Shown here: piece by piece, positions 15,499-24,997 of the stretch | Layout of the letters: every line of letters starts with the position of its first letter | How positions within the stretch are numbered: the stretch's first letter is position 1 | Virus record (IMG/VR): IMGVR_UViG_3300042308_000216 | Coordinates: 1 to 64,000 of that record | Length of the DNA stretch: 64,000 bases | Origin: a virus | Reading direction: 5' to 3' (one strand) | The notes under the pieces: generated by a model | The model's input: only the letters and a program-made list of their open reading frames with translations | What the model was told of the DNA's origin: nothing | Databases searched by the model: none | Position numbers and translations under genes: made by a program

Positions 15499-16899
15499 AT
15501 GGATAAATTTATAAAAAGTACAGGTAGGGATCCATTCTTAATAGACCCAAATGATTTCAACCCAGGATTCTTTGGGCATTTAAATGCTTTAGTTGAAGCT
15601 ATTACTGACCTCCAAAATAATGGAGGAGGTGGTGGTGGAGGAAATCCAATTGCTGTATATCAAGATGCTACTGAAATAACAGCTAATACTTCTCAATTAA
15701 CATTTGTTGGTGGTGGAGTCTCTTTAGTTGGAAGTGGTGCTAATGCACAGATTAATATACCTGCTACTAGAGGACCTCAAGGCCCACAGGGTCCAATAGG
15801 TCCACAAGGCCCTCAAGGATTAAGAGGATTAACAGGTGCTACAGGAGCAAATGGTGCTGCAGGAATTCAAGGGCCTCAAGGTCCAATTGGTTTAACTGGA
15901 CCTGCAGGTGCAACTGGCCCAACTGGAGCCACAGGTGCAAATGGTGTTAATGGTAATAAATATAAAACTAATTCTAGTACATCTTTTGGTCCTGGAACTG
16001 GGTCAAGAACTTTTGTTGTTGTTGATGCAGATTTAGCATATACAGCAGGACAATATGTTGTAATTTCTGATGGTACAAGAACAATGACAGGTACTGTTAC
16101 AAGTTACAGTATAAGTCCTAATAATTTAGTAATTCTTGTAGATACATTTACAGGTACAGGAACAGGTAATGCTTGGCAAATAAACCTTCAAGGTATTCAA
16201 GGTCCAACAGGGCCTACTGGTTCTACTGGACCACAAGGAGCTACTGGCCCTCAAGGTCCTACAGGAGCTACTGGAGCAACAGGGGCTCAAGGACCAACGG
16301 GTCCTGCAGGTGCAACAGGTGCAACAGGTCCTTCAGGAGCTACAGGCTCTACAGGTGCAGCTGGGGCAGCAGGAGCTAAATGGTGGAGTGCTTCTGCAGA
16401 CCCTAATGTAACAGATATTGGAGGTTCTGCTATTGGAGATTTTGCATTACTAAGTACAAATGGTTTAACTTATCAAAAAACAGGTGCTAGTACTTGGACA
16501 TCTGTTGTAAATATTACAGGTCCCACAGGTCCACAAGGTCCTGCTGGAACAGCAGGTTCTGCTGCAACTGTAGTAGCATTTACAGCAGATGGTTATGGTG
16601 GACCTCTTACAGGAAGTAATGTTACTCTTTTAAGAGTAGTTGTACCTTTTAATGTAAGTTATAGTTCACTTAGTGTTACAACTGATATTGCAGGTGGTGT
16701 AGCAAGTGCAGTAGTTTTAGAAGTTAGAAAAAATGGAACTGCTTTTTATACTGCAACTGTAAATGCATCAGCAGTAGTTATCACAGGTTCAACTACAGCA
16801 TTAGTCCCAACTGATGTTTTAACATTTGTAATAACATCAACTAATGCAAGTAATGCAGCAACAAAACTTTTTGTTTCAATGTCAGGAACAAGATCTTAA
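15499..16899 (+). CDS. Collagen-like fibre protein
   Basis: A 466-residue fibre protein. After an N-terminal part with a poly-glycine hinge (residues 42-48), two collagen Gly-X-Y blocks (about 91-152 and 227-292) with repeats such as [10 protein letters not shown] and [10 protein letters not shown] should form triple helices. Between them lies a globular beta domain and, after residue 350, a C-terminal beta domain likely to be a trimer head or binding tip. It belongs to the fibre operon and probably projects from the capsid or tail. Gly-X-Y blocks are known to vary in length through repeat slippage. Confidence 0.75.
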   Translation: MDKFIKSTGRDPFLIDPNDFNPGFFGHLNALVEAITDLQNNGGGGGGGNPIAVYQDATEITANTSQLTFVGGGVSLVGSGANAQINIPATRGPQGPQGPIGPQGPQGLRGLTGATGANGAAGIQGPQGPIGLTGPAGATGPTGATGANGVNGNKYKTNSSTSFGPGTGSRTFVVVDADLAYTAGQYVVISDGTRTMTGTVTSYSISPNNLVILVDTFTGTGTGNAWQINLQGIQGPTGPTGSTGPQGATGPQGPTGATGATGAQGPTGPAGATGATGPSGATGSTGAAGAAGAKWWSASADPNVTDIGGSAIGDFALLSTNGLTYQKTGASTWTSVVNITGPTGPQGPAGTAGSAATVVAFTADGYGGPLTGSNVTLLRVVVPFNVSYSSLSVTTDIAGGVASAVVLEVRKNGTAFYTATVNASAVVITGSTTALVPTDVLTFVITSTNASNAATKLFVSMSGTRS

Positions 16900-16911
16900 A
16901 ATATATAAATT

Positions 16912-17751
16912 ATGTGTTCATGTACAGGAAGTTGTGATTGTAATTCTATAACAGTACCTAGAGGTCCTCAAGGTGAAAAAGGTGATACTGGTTCTCAGGG
17001 TATACAAGGTATACAAGGCCCAATTGGATTAACTGGTTCAATAGGACCACAAGGACCTAGTGGAGTTGTAAATGTAGAGGCTCCTGTTACAAATACAGGA
17101 ACACCTACTTCTGCTATAATTGGTGTTGATATAAATGAACTAGTAACTTTAATAAATACTTCTAATGCTGGAGTTGGTTTTATACCAACAGGAGCAATAG
17201 TAGCTTTTAGTGCATTAACTCCACCTACAGGATGGGCAACTTGTGTTGGACAAGAAGTTCTTAAAACCGGTGTTTATGCAGAATTATATGCAGTAATAGG
17301 AGATACTTATGGTACACCTAGTGGTGTTGATACTTTTATTTTACCTAATTTAAAAACAAAAGTGCCAGTAGGGTATGATTTTACAACTCCATTGTTTAAT
17401 ACAATGGGTAATTTTGGTGGTAGTACAGCAACTCCACTTAGTCAAGCTAACCTACCATTACATACTCATGGTAATACTTTTGCAGTTACAGGTAGTGGTT
17501 CTCATGATCACTATTCTAGACAAACTGTAAGTATTGGTGAAGGTGGATCAGATTTTAAAGTTGCAAAAATTGATGCAGATGATAATGGTGATGGTGGAAG
17601 TTACATAATAAACAGTGTACTATCTGGTTCAAATGGAGCACATACTCATAATATTTCTGGAACTATATTAGATGGTTCTGGAACATTTTTAAATACACCA
17701 GTTACTAACATGCAACCATACTTAGTAATTAACTATATAATTAAACTATAA
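16912..17751 (+). CDS. Collagen-like fibre with tail-collar domain
   Basis: A 279-residue protein. It opens with a cysteine cluster (MCSCTGSCDCNS), then a collagen block GPQGEKGDTGSQGIQG (residues 18-53), then a phage tail-collar domain (GAIVAFSALTPPTGWATCVGQ, TFILPNLKTKVPVGYD), and a His/Gly-rich C-terminal region ending in MQPYLVINYIIKL. Collar domains with the GWATCxGQ and LPDLRxxxxxG signature form short fibre knobs. The Cys-rich N-terminus is probably the attachment point. Confidence 0.75.
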   Translation: MCSCTGSCDCNSITVPRGPQGEKGDTGSQGIQGIQGPIGLTGSIGPQGPSGVVNVEAPVTNTGTPTSAIIGVDINELVTLINTSNAGVGFIPTGAIVAFSALTPPTGWATCVGQEVLKTGVYAELYAVIGDTYGTPSGVDTFILPNLKTKVPVGYDFTTPLFNTMGNFGGSTATPLSQANLPLHTHGNTFAVTGSGSHDHYSRQTVSIGEGGSDFKVAKIDADDNGDGGSYIINSVLSGSNGAHTHNISGTILDGSGTFLNTPVTNMQPYLVINYIIKL

Positions 17752-17755
17752 AAAT

Positions 17756-18355
17756 ATGTGTGATTCTAACTGCGGCTGTGGCTGCAATTCAACAGTAATT
17801 CCAAGAGGTCCGCAAGGTATACCTGGCATACCTGCTACAATAGAACTAGGTACTGTAGCTACTGGAAATCCAGGTACTGATGTAATTATTACAAATTCAG
17901 GTACTACAGATAATGATGCTATATTTAACTTTACAATTCCTAGAGGAGATCAAGGAATACAAGGCCCTCCAGGCCCAAACGGAACTGGTACTCAAGGACC
18001 TCAAGGAGTACCTGGTATTGCTGCAACTATAGCAGTTAATTCTACAACAACAGGTTTACCTGGTACAAATGCTTTAGTAACAGCTGGTGGAACTCCTAGT
18101 GCAGTTCTTTTAAACTTTACTATTCCAAGAGGAGATACTGGAGCTACAGGAGAAACTGGACCTGAAGGTCCTCCTGGCACAAGTGGATTTATCTATGAAA
18201 CTTTTGATGGTAATACTATACCTGCAGAAGCTAATAGAGAAAATCAATATCTAAGAAGAAAAATTAGTAATGATGGTTATGAATTTGTAAATTTTTCACA
18301 AATGGTAGCTGACAATCAATTTCATATAAACAATTTAGGTTTTAATCAATTTTAA
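17756..18355 (+). CDS. Collagen-like fibre protein with Cys-rich N-terminus
   Basis: A 199-residue protein starting MCDSNCGCGCNS followed by PRGPQGIPGIPATI; two copies of a beta/collagen unit (ATIELGTVATGNPGTDVIITNSG; ATIAVNSTTTGLPGTNALVTAGG, each ending FTIPRGDxG) are recognisable, so the protein grew by internal duplication. Its N-terminus closely parallels that of the preceding gene, from which it is separated by four bases. Probably another short fibre or a partner sharing the same base. Confidence 0.7.
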   Translation: MCDSNCGCGCNSTVIPRGPQGIPGIPATIELGTVATGNPGTDVIITNSGTTDNDAIFNFTIPRGDQGIQGPPGPNGTGTQGPQGVPGIAATIAVNSTTTGLPGTNALVTAGGTPSAVLLNFTIPRGDTGATGETGPEGPPGTSGFIYETFDGNTIPAEANRENQYLRRKISNDGYEFVNFSQMVADNQFHINNLGFNQF

Positions 18356-18357
18356 TC

Positions 18358-18735
18358 ATGGCAAAAAATACAATAGCATATTATACAAAAAGCGGTAGAG
18401 TATCAAGTAATAATGTTCCAAACAGTACACCAGTTACTATATTTGCAGCTGGTCCAGAAGGTAGTAAAATATTAGCAATAAATGCAGTTGCTATTAATAA
18501 TGTTAGCACTCTTACTCTACGTGTTGATGATGGTGATGGTAATATTAGTGTATTAGCAGTTTTACCAGGTCTAATATTAGAATCTAATGGAGATGTATTT
18601 GATTATATTCCTCTTCCACTGACTGGAAGCGGAAGTAAATATATGAATCTAGAAGCAGGTAGTACAATTACAGCTGGTGTATCAGGTAGTTCACCAATAA
18701 CTGCAACTGTTAGTGTATACGGAGAAGACTATTAA
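18358..18735 (+). CDS. Small beta-rich virion protein
   Basis: A 125-residue protein predicted to be an all-beta sandwich (TPVTIFAAGPEGSKILAINAVAINN, STLTLRVDDGDG, SSPITATVSVYGEDY). It lies two bases after a fibre gene and just before the 1085-residue beta-repeat protein. The fold type is common among head-decoration and fibre-tip proteins. No specific family recognised. Confidence 0.55.
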   Translation: MAKNTIAYYTKSGRVSSNNVPNSTPVTIFAAGPEGSKILAINAVAINNVSTLTLRVDDGDGNISVLAVLPGLILESNGDVFDYIPLPLTGSGSKYMNLEAGSTITAGVSGSSPITATVSVYGEDY

Positions 18736-18749
18736 AATTTATTAATAAA

Positions 18750-21700
18750 ATGATATTAACTACATCTCTTATAAACACAACAGTACTTAGAGCTTTTTGT
18801 GCATTAGGTGCAAAAGCAATTAAGTATTATGGAGGACTTGCTATAGGTAAGAATAACACTTGCTTATTTAGAGAAATGACTTTGCTTAGAGTATACATAG
18901 ATATACTCAAAAACTTTAAAATAGTAGGTAGTGAGATATCTTGCTGTTGTGAAATAGAAGGTGATTATGATACATTATTAAATAATCTATCTAATGCTAC
19001 AGAATCTCCAATACAATTTAATTGTGATGGTACTGGGTATATGATATTTATTGGTGATCCATATACATTTACATATTCTTATGATGAAGTACATAAAGTA
19101 ATGGTAATTAAGTTTGATATACCTAGTATTAGTTATACAAGTTACTTTGATGTAGTAGATCCTGGAATTAATAAATATTACGAATTTAAATTAGATGGTG
19201 TTGTTGTATATTCAAATACATCTACAACTTTTGATGATTTTATAGATGATTTTAACCTTACAAATCAATTAGGGTATACTCTAGTTGACACAGGTACATC
19301 TATTGTTATTACTTCTGAGTTTGGATTTGTTAGAGAAGATATATCTATTACACAAGGAACATCTGAAATATTTATAGAAGAAACAATTATTATAGGTGAT
19401 GATATTACAGAAACATTTAACTATGTATCATTTAGTGAAGCTTGTAGTCTGAGATCTTCATTAAATTCTCCATTCCAACCAATATCACCATTAAAAGTAG
19501 CTACATTAGATATAACAGGTGTTGGTTTACAAAATGAAGATTATACTATTACAATACTTGACCAATTTGGTAATTTAATAACAACACAAACATTTTCTGG
19601 TGATTATTTAATAGACCCAGATGCAGTTGCATTGCAATGGAATATACAATATGGATATGCTAATAATTGGTTAATGACTTACAATGGTTCAGAGTATGTA
19701 TTTACTTCTCCTTTTACTGGTATTAATTATGAAGGATATCAAATAAGTTTTTCACAAACTGAAGATGTTGCAGTTCCTGGTATAAAAGCAAGTGCTACGG
19801 GTGTTGTTAATTTTGTTGAATTTAATAATCTTTTTAATAATTATGTTAATAGTACTTTATTAGGTGGTACAACAGCAGGAATTAGTTCAACTCCAAACTC
19901 AATAGCTCTTGGATTAGGTGGAGCAATAGTAGCATTAGGATTAGGCTATACATATTCAGTAACTGGTAATGTAATTACTTTGTATGCACCTACAGTAGGT
20001 ACATCATTTAATGGATTACCTTATCAAATAGAAAGAATAGTTTCACAAATTGTAAACACAGTTACATTTTGCATAATTACAAGTTCAGCAAATGGTGATA
20101 CAATTACAATAACTGTTAATACTGATTCAGGTCCTGTAGTTATTGGTACATATGTAGCTACTAATATAGATGCTCCATTTAAAGTAGCTCTTGAACTTAC
20201 TATTTCTATAAATACAGGAGGTACTGGATTTACAGCAGTTCAAGATAATAGTTGCATAACAATATCACCACCATCAGGTAGTGGTAATACTTATGTAGGT
20301 GATACAGTAAATGCTGATAAAACAGGAACTGTAAGAATAGAGCCAAATATTCAAACTTTTCCAGGTAATGTACCTGCATCAGAATCTGTTATAAGTTTTG
20401 ATTTATTTGAAGGTGGGCAAGATCCTAATCTAGGACCTTCTGTTATAACATATAATTCTGTATTTGAAGAAGTAGGTAGCACAACTCCTTTTGTTAATAG
20501 GAATCCTTGTATTACAAGATGTCATGAAACTAGTATAAACATTACAGGAACAGCTACAGAATACTACAATGATTTAATCATATTGTCTATTTTAAACCCA
20601 TTAGGTAATCCAGAATATTCAGCAGCATATCCAATAACTATGACATTGCAAGAAATTGTAGATGCTTGGAATGCTGACCCTAATACAGTATTATATCCTG
20701 CAACATTAGATGGTACTGTAATAAGTTTTAAATCTTGTTTACCTTTATTTGATGCTTATCCTTATAAAGCAGAACTTGTTCAATATGAAAATGGTACTAA
20801 TGCTGCTACTATTCTATTAATCAATAGTAGTGTGTTACCTTCTTCAGGACCTTTTGTTGTATCAAATTCTTTGAATGGTACTGTATATAATAGTACAACA
20901 TCTTTTAATACTATTGAAGAATTTATTGATGATTTTAATGATTTAAACACAGGAGATTTTAATGCTACTTATGTAGGACCAGAAACATCACCTAATCCAC
21001 CTCCAGTATATTCAAATGCATTATTAACTATAAATGAACCTTTTGGTTCTTTAGATGGATTACTTTTAAAATTAGAAGCTTCTATTTTTAATGGTTCTAC
21101 ATATGGGCCACCAGTTCTTATAGGTAGTTATACTGTACAAGCAGGTGATACTAATTCAATTATAGCAACTGGATTAAGAAACGGTGTAAATAATGCTAAT
21201 ATTTTTCAAGGTACTGCTATTACACCACCTCCATTTACTGGAGATTTAGTATTAACAGTTAATGATAATGCTACATTACCATCACAACAAGAAGACTATA
21301 ATGGTAATGTTTTAGCTTTATATAAAACAGTACCAAATGGTTTTGCTTCTACTACTCTTAAAATAGCAACTGCTTTTGTACCAGCAGTTTTACAAATAGG
21401 AGTACTTAGTACTCCATCTGTATCATTTCCAACGTATAATATACTTAATACAGATACATCTGAAGATATTGTAGATGCTTATGTTAATATTATTAATACT
21501 TCAGGTACAGGATTTACAGCTTATAATATAGGATCAGGTATTCCTCCTTATGCATATTTATTAATAGAAGCTCCTAACCCTGGCTCATATTTTAATAATA
21601 CTGGTTTAAGTATTTCAGCTACTGCTATTAGTATTACTTCACTATCTACACCAACATTTACTTTTCAAGGAGGTACTGACACTGAAATAGGTATAGATTT

Positions 21701-22007
21701 TACACTTTTTAGTGGTGGTGAAAATCCAGGACCACTAGAGCCTACTGGTAATTCATTTGTAGAATTCTCTGTAACAGGAGAAGAGTATAATACTATTGAT
21801 TTAACTTATGATTATAATTCAGGTGCTTATATAGATACTAATACTTTATCAGGAGCTGTTAATGCAACTCGTGAAGAGTATATTAATAATTTTACATTAT
21901 GTGAAGAACAACCAGGTTCTTGTATGTCTACAACAGTAACACAAACTTGCTTATCTAATGATGATGTTAAGAAAGTTATAACTAACATAAACAAAATAAT
22001 AAAATAA
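18750..22007 (+). CDS. Large beta-repeat structural protein
   Basis: A 1085-residue protein. The first 80 residues are a compact helical unit with a cysteine triplet (EISCCCEIEGDYDTLLNNLSNA), likely an anchor. The rest consists of degenerate beta repeats, for instance units containing INTGGTGFTA and INTSGTGFTA, FEGGQDP and FSGGENP, and FIDDFNLT and FIDDFNDL. The C-terminus is again Cys-bearing and helical. This suggests a long fibre or decoration built from duplicated Ig-like modules, made in the fibre operon. No enzymatic motif seen. Confidence 0.6.
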   Translation: MILTTSLINTTVLRAFCALGAKAIKYYGGLAIGKNNTCLFREMTLLRVYIDILKNFKIVGSEISCCCEIEGDYDTLLNNLSNATESPIQFNCDGTGYMIFIGDPYTFTYSYDEVHKVMVIKFDIPSISYTSYFDVVDPGINKYYEFKLDGVVVYSNTSTTFDDFIDDFNLTNQLGYTLVDTGTSIVITSEFGFVREDISITQGTSEIFIEETIIIGDDITETFNYVSFSEACSLRSSLNSPFQPISPLKVATLDITGVGLQNEDYTITILDQFGNLITTQTFSGDYLIDPDAVALQWNIQYGYANNWLMTYNGSEYVFTSPFTGINYEGYQISFSQTEDVAVPGIKASATGVVNFVEFNNLFNNYVNSTLLGGTTAGISSTPNSIALGLGGAIVALGLGYTYSVTGNVITLYAPTVGTSFNGLPYQIERIVSQIVNTVTFCIITSSANGDTITITVNTDSGPVVIGTYVATNIDAPFKVALELTISINTGGTGFTAVQDNSCITISPPSGSGNTYVGDTVNADKTGTVRIEPNIQTFPGNVPASESVISFDLFEGGQDPNLGPSVITYNSVFEEVGSTTPFVNRNPCITRCHETSINITGTATEYYNDLIILSILNPLGNPEYSAAYPITMTLQEIVDAWNADPNTVLYPATLDGTVISFKSCLPLFDAYPYKAELVQYENGTNAATILLINSSVLPSSGPFVVSNSLNGTVYNSTTSFNTIEEFIDDFNDLNTGDFNATYVGPETSPNPPPVYSNALLTINEPFGSLDGLLLKLEASIFNGSTYGPPVLIGSYTVQAGDTNSIIATGLRNGVNNANIFQGTAITPPPFTGDLVLTVNDNATLPSQQEDYNGNVLALYKTVPNGFASTTLKIATAFVPAVLQIGVLSTPSVSFPTYNILNTDTSEDIVDAYVNIINTSGTGFTAYNIGSGIPPYAYLLIEAPNPGSYFNNTGLSISATAISITSLSTPTFTFQGGTDTEIGIDFTLFSGGENPGPLEPTGNSFVEFSVTGEEYNTIDLTYDYNSGAYIDTNTLSGAVNATREEYINNFTLCEEQPGSCMSTTVTQTCLSNDDVKKVITNINKIIK

Positions 22008-22011
22008 AAAT

Positions 22012-22374
22012 ATGAGTAATTATTTCCCAGATGGTAGACCCATCCAAAGAATGATGCATGCCCTTAGTAGTGATGCTGAAATAGTAGCAATATCACCTAC
22101 TGATTTAACAGGTAATGTAATACAAGCATTTAAAGCAGATTTTGTAACAAATCCTAATAATTATCCAGGATACACTGCTAATTCATTTAATGAAGTGTTA
22201 AATAAAGCAAATATAATATATATTATGGCTGATGGTGGGTATTTTAATTTATCTAATAACCTTAATAAAGTATACCCACCAATAGGTGGTATGTACATAC
22301 ATGGAGCTGAAACTATTAGAAAAATTAATGTAAGTGCTTGCCAAGTTATTTTATTCATTAAACCAACACCTTAA
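22012..22374 (+). CDS. Hypothetical 120-residue protein in the fibre operon
   Basis: A 120-residue mixed alpha/beta protein (begins MSNYFPDGRPIQRMMHALSSDAEIVAIS) ending in a strand-rich stretch (QVILFIKPTP). It starts four bases after the beta-repeat protein and its stop overlaps the next start (TAATG). It may be an adaptor or small structural part of the adjacent fibre; I recognise no family. Confidence 0.5.
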   Translation: MSNYFPDGRPIQRMMHALSSDAEIVAISPTDLTGNVIQAFKADFVTNPNNYPGYTANSFNEVLNKANIIYIMADGGYFNLSNNLNKVYPPIGGMYIHGAETIRKINVSACQVILFIKPTP

Positions 22375-24332
22375 TGTTTAAATTCAATAACCCAAGAAAA
22401 GATTATAGCATTAGACCTCCTAAACAGGCTATTGCTAATAATGCTTTCTATGTTATTGATAGTGCTAACATAGATTTTGCATATAATACTATTAACAAAG
22501 AGTTAACTGCTAATCTAACAAAGACAGGAGTTATTGCAGGTACTTATGGTAGTTCTACTATAGTCCCTGTAATAACTCTTGACATTTATGGTAGAATAAC
22601 AGGAGTTACTACTGCTACAATACCAGAATTATTATTACAAACTAATAGTGTAGATAATCCTACACAAACTATATTAAATTTAATAGCAGGTACCAATATG
22701 ACTATCACTGATGATGGTCTAGGTAATATTACATTTGATTCTACAGGAGGAAGTGGTGGAACCTATACAGCAGATAATGGTATTACTGAAACTACAAATA
22801 ACTTTCAATTAGGTGGACCGCTTGTTCTTAATACTGTTATAAGTGGTGCTACCAGAGCATATGGAATTGATTTTAGTGAGCTTAGTTATATTACTGGAAC
22901 TACTGACCAATTAAATGTAGTAGCTGATAATGGTATAGATAATACACAGCTAGACATATCTGGTGGAGGTGGTCAAATTATTCATACTAATACTGTTGCA
23001 GGATCTCAATCTGCTGTATTACTTCAGTCAAGTACAGCAGCATTACAGCAAATTTCTGCTGCAAGTGGTGGATCTATTCAATTTACTTCAGCATTTGGCT
23101 TATTTGGATATTATCATACCCCAGTATTGACCCAAGTTCAATACCAAGTAGAAATTAATTCTGTTGGAATACACGTAGTTACACCAAATGTTCAAGCTTT
23201 AACAGCTAGTGTTGGTCAGGTACTTACATTACAAAATGCTACAACAGGACAGGTAGAGTTTCAAACTTCAACTGCTGGGGGTGGTGGAGGTGGTAGAAGT
23301 TACTATTTAAATGGAAGCGTTGTTCAAGGAACATTTGGAGGTATAACTGACATGAGACAAATGAGTCCAGTTCCTGTTATTGGAACTGGGGCTGACTTTC
23401 AAATAAGTTCAAATGGATATATTAAGAGCTTTATAACAGATGCTGGAGACCCCAACAAGGCTGTAATTCCTGCTGGTAATTGGAATTTTGAGTTATGGTT
23501 TAGTGCTAACAATGGTGGAGGAAGTCCTAGTTTTTACGTAGAACTTTCTAAATATGATACAGTAGGTGGTACATTTACACCTATTTCAACAAGCTCTACA
23601 AATCCAGAAGGTATTACAAATGGAACGGCAATAGATCTTTATTTTACAGCACTTAGTGTACCACAAACTACTCTTGCTTTAACAGATAGACTTGCTGTAA
23701 GAGTCTTTGTAAACAATAGTGGTAGAACAATTACACTACATACACAAGGTCCTCACCTTAGTCAAATAATTACAGATTTTCCATCAGGTATTGTTTCTCT
23801 TAATGGGCTAACTGCATTTACACAAAACTTTGCAACACCAGGTACAACAGGATTAACACCTAATTGGGTTTCTAGTTCAGATACTCATACATTAAATATT
23901 CCATTAGCTAGTACAGCAAGTGTAACAGCAGGGTTAATTAGTAATACTGATTATACAGCATTTAAAGCTGGTTCTTGTGGTGTTATATTTACTGCTGTAA
24001 GTGGTGTAATAACTAATGGTACTACAGGATATGCTCAAGTACCATATGATGGAACAATTACAGGATGGACTCTTGTATCAACAAGTGCATCAGGTAGCTG
24101 TACAGTTACAGTATTTAAAGATGCTTTTGCTAACTATCCTCCTACTTCACCTACTGATAATATATTTACAGTACAACCTGCACTTGTTTCTCAGATAAAA
24201 AATCAAAATTTATCTCCTACATTTGTAGGCTCACAAGCAACTGTAGCTGCAGGAGATTGGATTGGATTTACAATCTCAGGTGTAGCTTTAGTATCTTGGG
24301 TAAATTTAACATTATCAATAACTAAGACATAA
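22374..24332 (+). CDS. Tail/head fibre protein
   Basis: A 652-residue protein with typical phage-fibre texture: Thr, Ser, Gly and Asn-rich beta repeats (GLGNITFDSTGGSGGTYTADNGI; VLTLQNATTGQVEFQTSTAGGGGGG), a glycine hinge at about residues 303-308, and a probable globular C-terminal domain after residue 480. The N-terminal segment (NNPRKDYSIRPPKQAIANNAFYVIDSANI) looks like an attachment region. Likely involved in host recognition (inference). One-base overlaps on both sides indicate coupled translation. Confidence 0.6.
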   Translation: MFKFNNPRKDYSIRPPKQAIANNAFYVIDSANIDFAYNTINKELTANLTKTGVIAGTYGSSTIVPVITLDIYGRITGVTTATIPELLLQTNSVDNPTQTILNLIAGTNMTITDDGLGNITFDSTGGSGGTYTADNGITETTNNFQLGGPLVLNTVISGATRAYGIDFSELSYITGTTDQLNVVADNGIDNTQLDISGGGGQIIHTNTVAGSQSAVLLQSSTAALQQISAASGGSIQFTSAFGLFGYYHTPVLTQVQYQVEINSVGIHVVTPNVQALTASVGQVLTLQNATTGQVEFQTSTAGGGGGGRSYYLNGSVVQGTFGGITDMRQMSPVPVIGTGADFQISSNGYIKSFITDAGDPNKAVIPAGNWNFELWFSANNGGGSPSFYVELSKYDTVGGTFTPISTSSTNPEGITNGTAIDLYFTALSVPQTTLALTDRLAVRVFVNNSGRTITLHTQGPHLSQIITDFPSGIVSLNGLTAFTQNFATPGTTGLTPNWVSSSDTHTLNIPLASTASVTAGLISNTDYTAFKAGSCGVIFTAVSGVITNGTTGYAQVPYDGTITGWTLVSTSASGSCTVTVFKDAFANYPPTSPTDNIFTVQPALVSQIKNQNLSPTFVGSQATVAAGDWIGFTISGVALVSWVNLTLSITKT

Positions 24333-24724
24333 TGCCACTTACAATACTAGGAACATTATCATTATCAGGAAGTGCTACATTTGCAGGAACAGATGGGTGG
24401 ACTTGTGGTACATTATCTTTAACTGCAGCAGGTACATTTACTATAACATTACAAAATAGTATTACATATACTACAACTACAGCAGCTATATTAACAGGGG
24501 GAACTAATGCTGCTAGATATACAATGACATCTAATAGTGGTACAGTAAGGGCTATATGGACATTAGAAAATGGAGCATCGCAATCTTTAATATATGTACA
24601 AGGTACACGTATAGATTCATCAAGTGGTCAAACAATATATCCATTTGGTGTAACACCAATAGATTCTCTAAATTGGGTTCAGCTTACAACTCCAGGAAGT
24701 GTAGCATACACATTTGTGAGTTAA
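24332..24724 (+). CDS. Short beta-repeat fibre protein
   Basis: A 130-residue all-beta protein opening MPLTILGTLSLSGSATFAG. The gene at 26633 opens almost the same way (MALNIGGTLNIGGNTTFSS), and both continue with GTFTITL/GSIVTLKSG then ITYT/VTYTVSG motifs, so they are probably paralogues. Likely a secreted-fold fibre tip or decoration subunit. It ends the transcript started at 14835; a new promoter follows. Confidence 0.55.
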   Translation: MPLTILGTLSLSGSATFAGTDGWTCGTLSLTAAGTFTITLQNSITYTTTTAAILTGGTNAARYTMTSNSGTVRAIWTLENGASQSLIYVQGTRIDSSSGQTIYPFGVTPIDSLNWVQLTTPGSVAYTFVS

Positions 24725-24731
24725 TTTTAAT

Positions 24732-24739
24732 TATATTTG
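24732..24739 (+). promoter_or_regulatory. Promoter -7 element TATATTTG
   Basis: Exact TAnnTTTG match in the 30-base gap, 15 bases before the start codon at 24755. Confidence 0.6.
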
Positions 24740-24754
24740 TAAAAATATTAAGGT

Positions 24755-24997
24755 ATGACATATAAAATACTTTCTACAAGACAAATAGATGAAACGCTAT
24801 TTACAACTGTTGAATATAACTTTGATGGCAATATTGTTACTATTGAAGTAGCACATTTTATGCCTAAAACAGAAGAAGAAATTGAACAAAATATCATTAA
24901 TAGAGCTTCAACAGAAGTAGCTAAAATAGAAGCATCTGCAACTATTTCTACATTAGTTGAATCTATTGTTATTGGTGAAATAAAACCTATTGAGTAA
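24755..24997 (+). CDS. Small conserved phage protein near fibre genes
   Basis: An 80-residue protein: N-terminal beta hairpin (FTTVEYNFDGNIVTIEVAHFMP) followed by a long helix (KTEEEIEQNIINRASTEVAKIEAS). Proteins of this build, ending in a helix after a short beta unit, often lie beside phage fibre genes; a chaperone or fibre-base role is possible but unproven. Own promoter; stop overlaps the next start. Confidence 0.5.
   Translation: MTYKILSTRQIDETLFTTVEYNFDGNIVTIEVAHFMPKTEEEIEQNIINRASTEVAKIEASATISTLVESIVIGEIKPIE

Noticed and set aside
15770-16380. Repetitive DNA resembling a tandem repeat or CRISPR array
   Set aside because: The repeats are in-frame Gly-X-Y codons of a collagen-like protein, with no constant repeat and spacer lengths.
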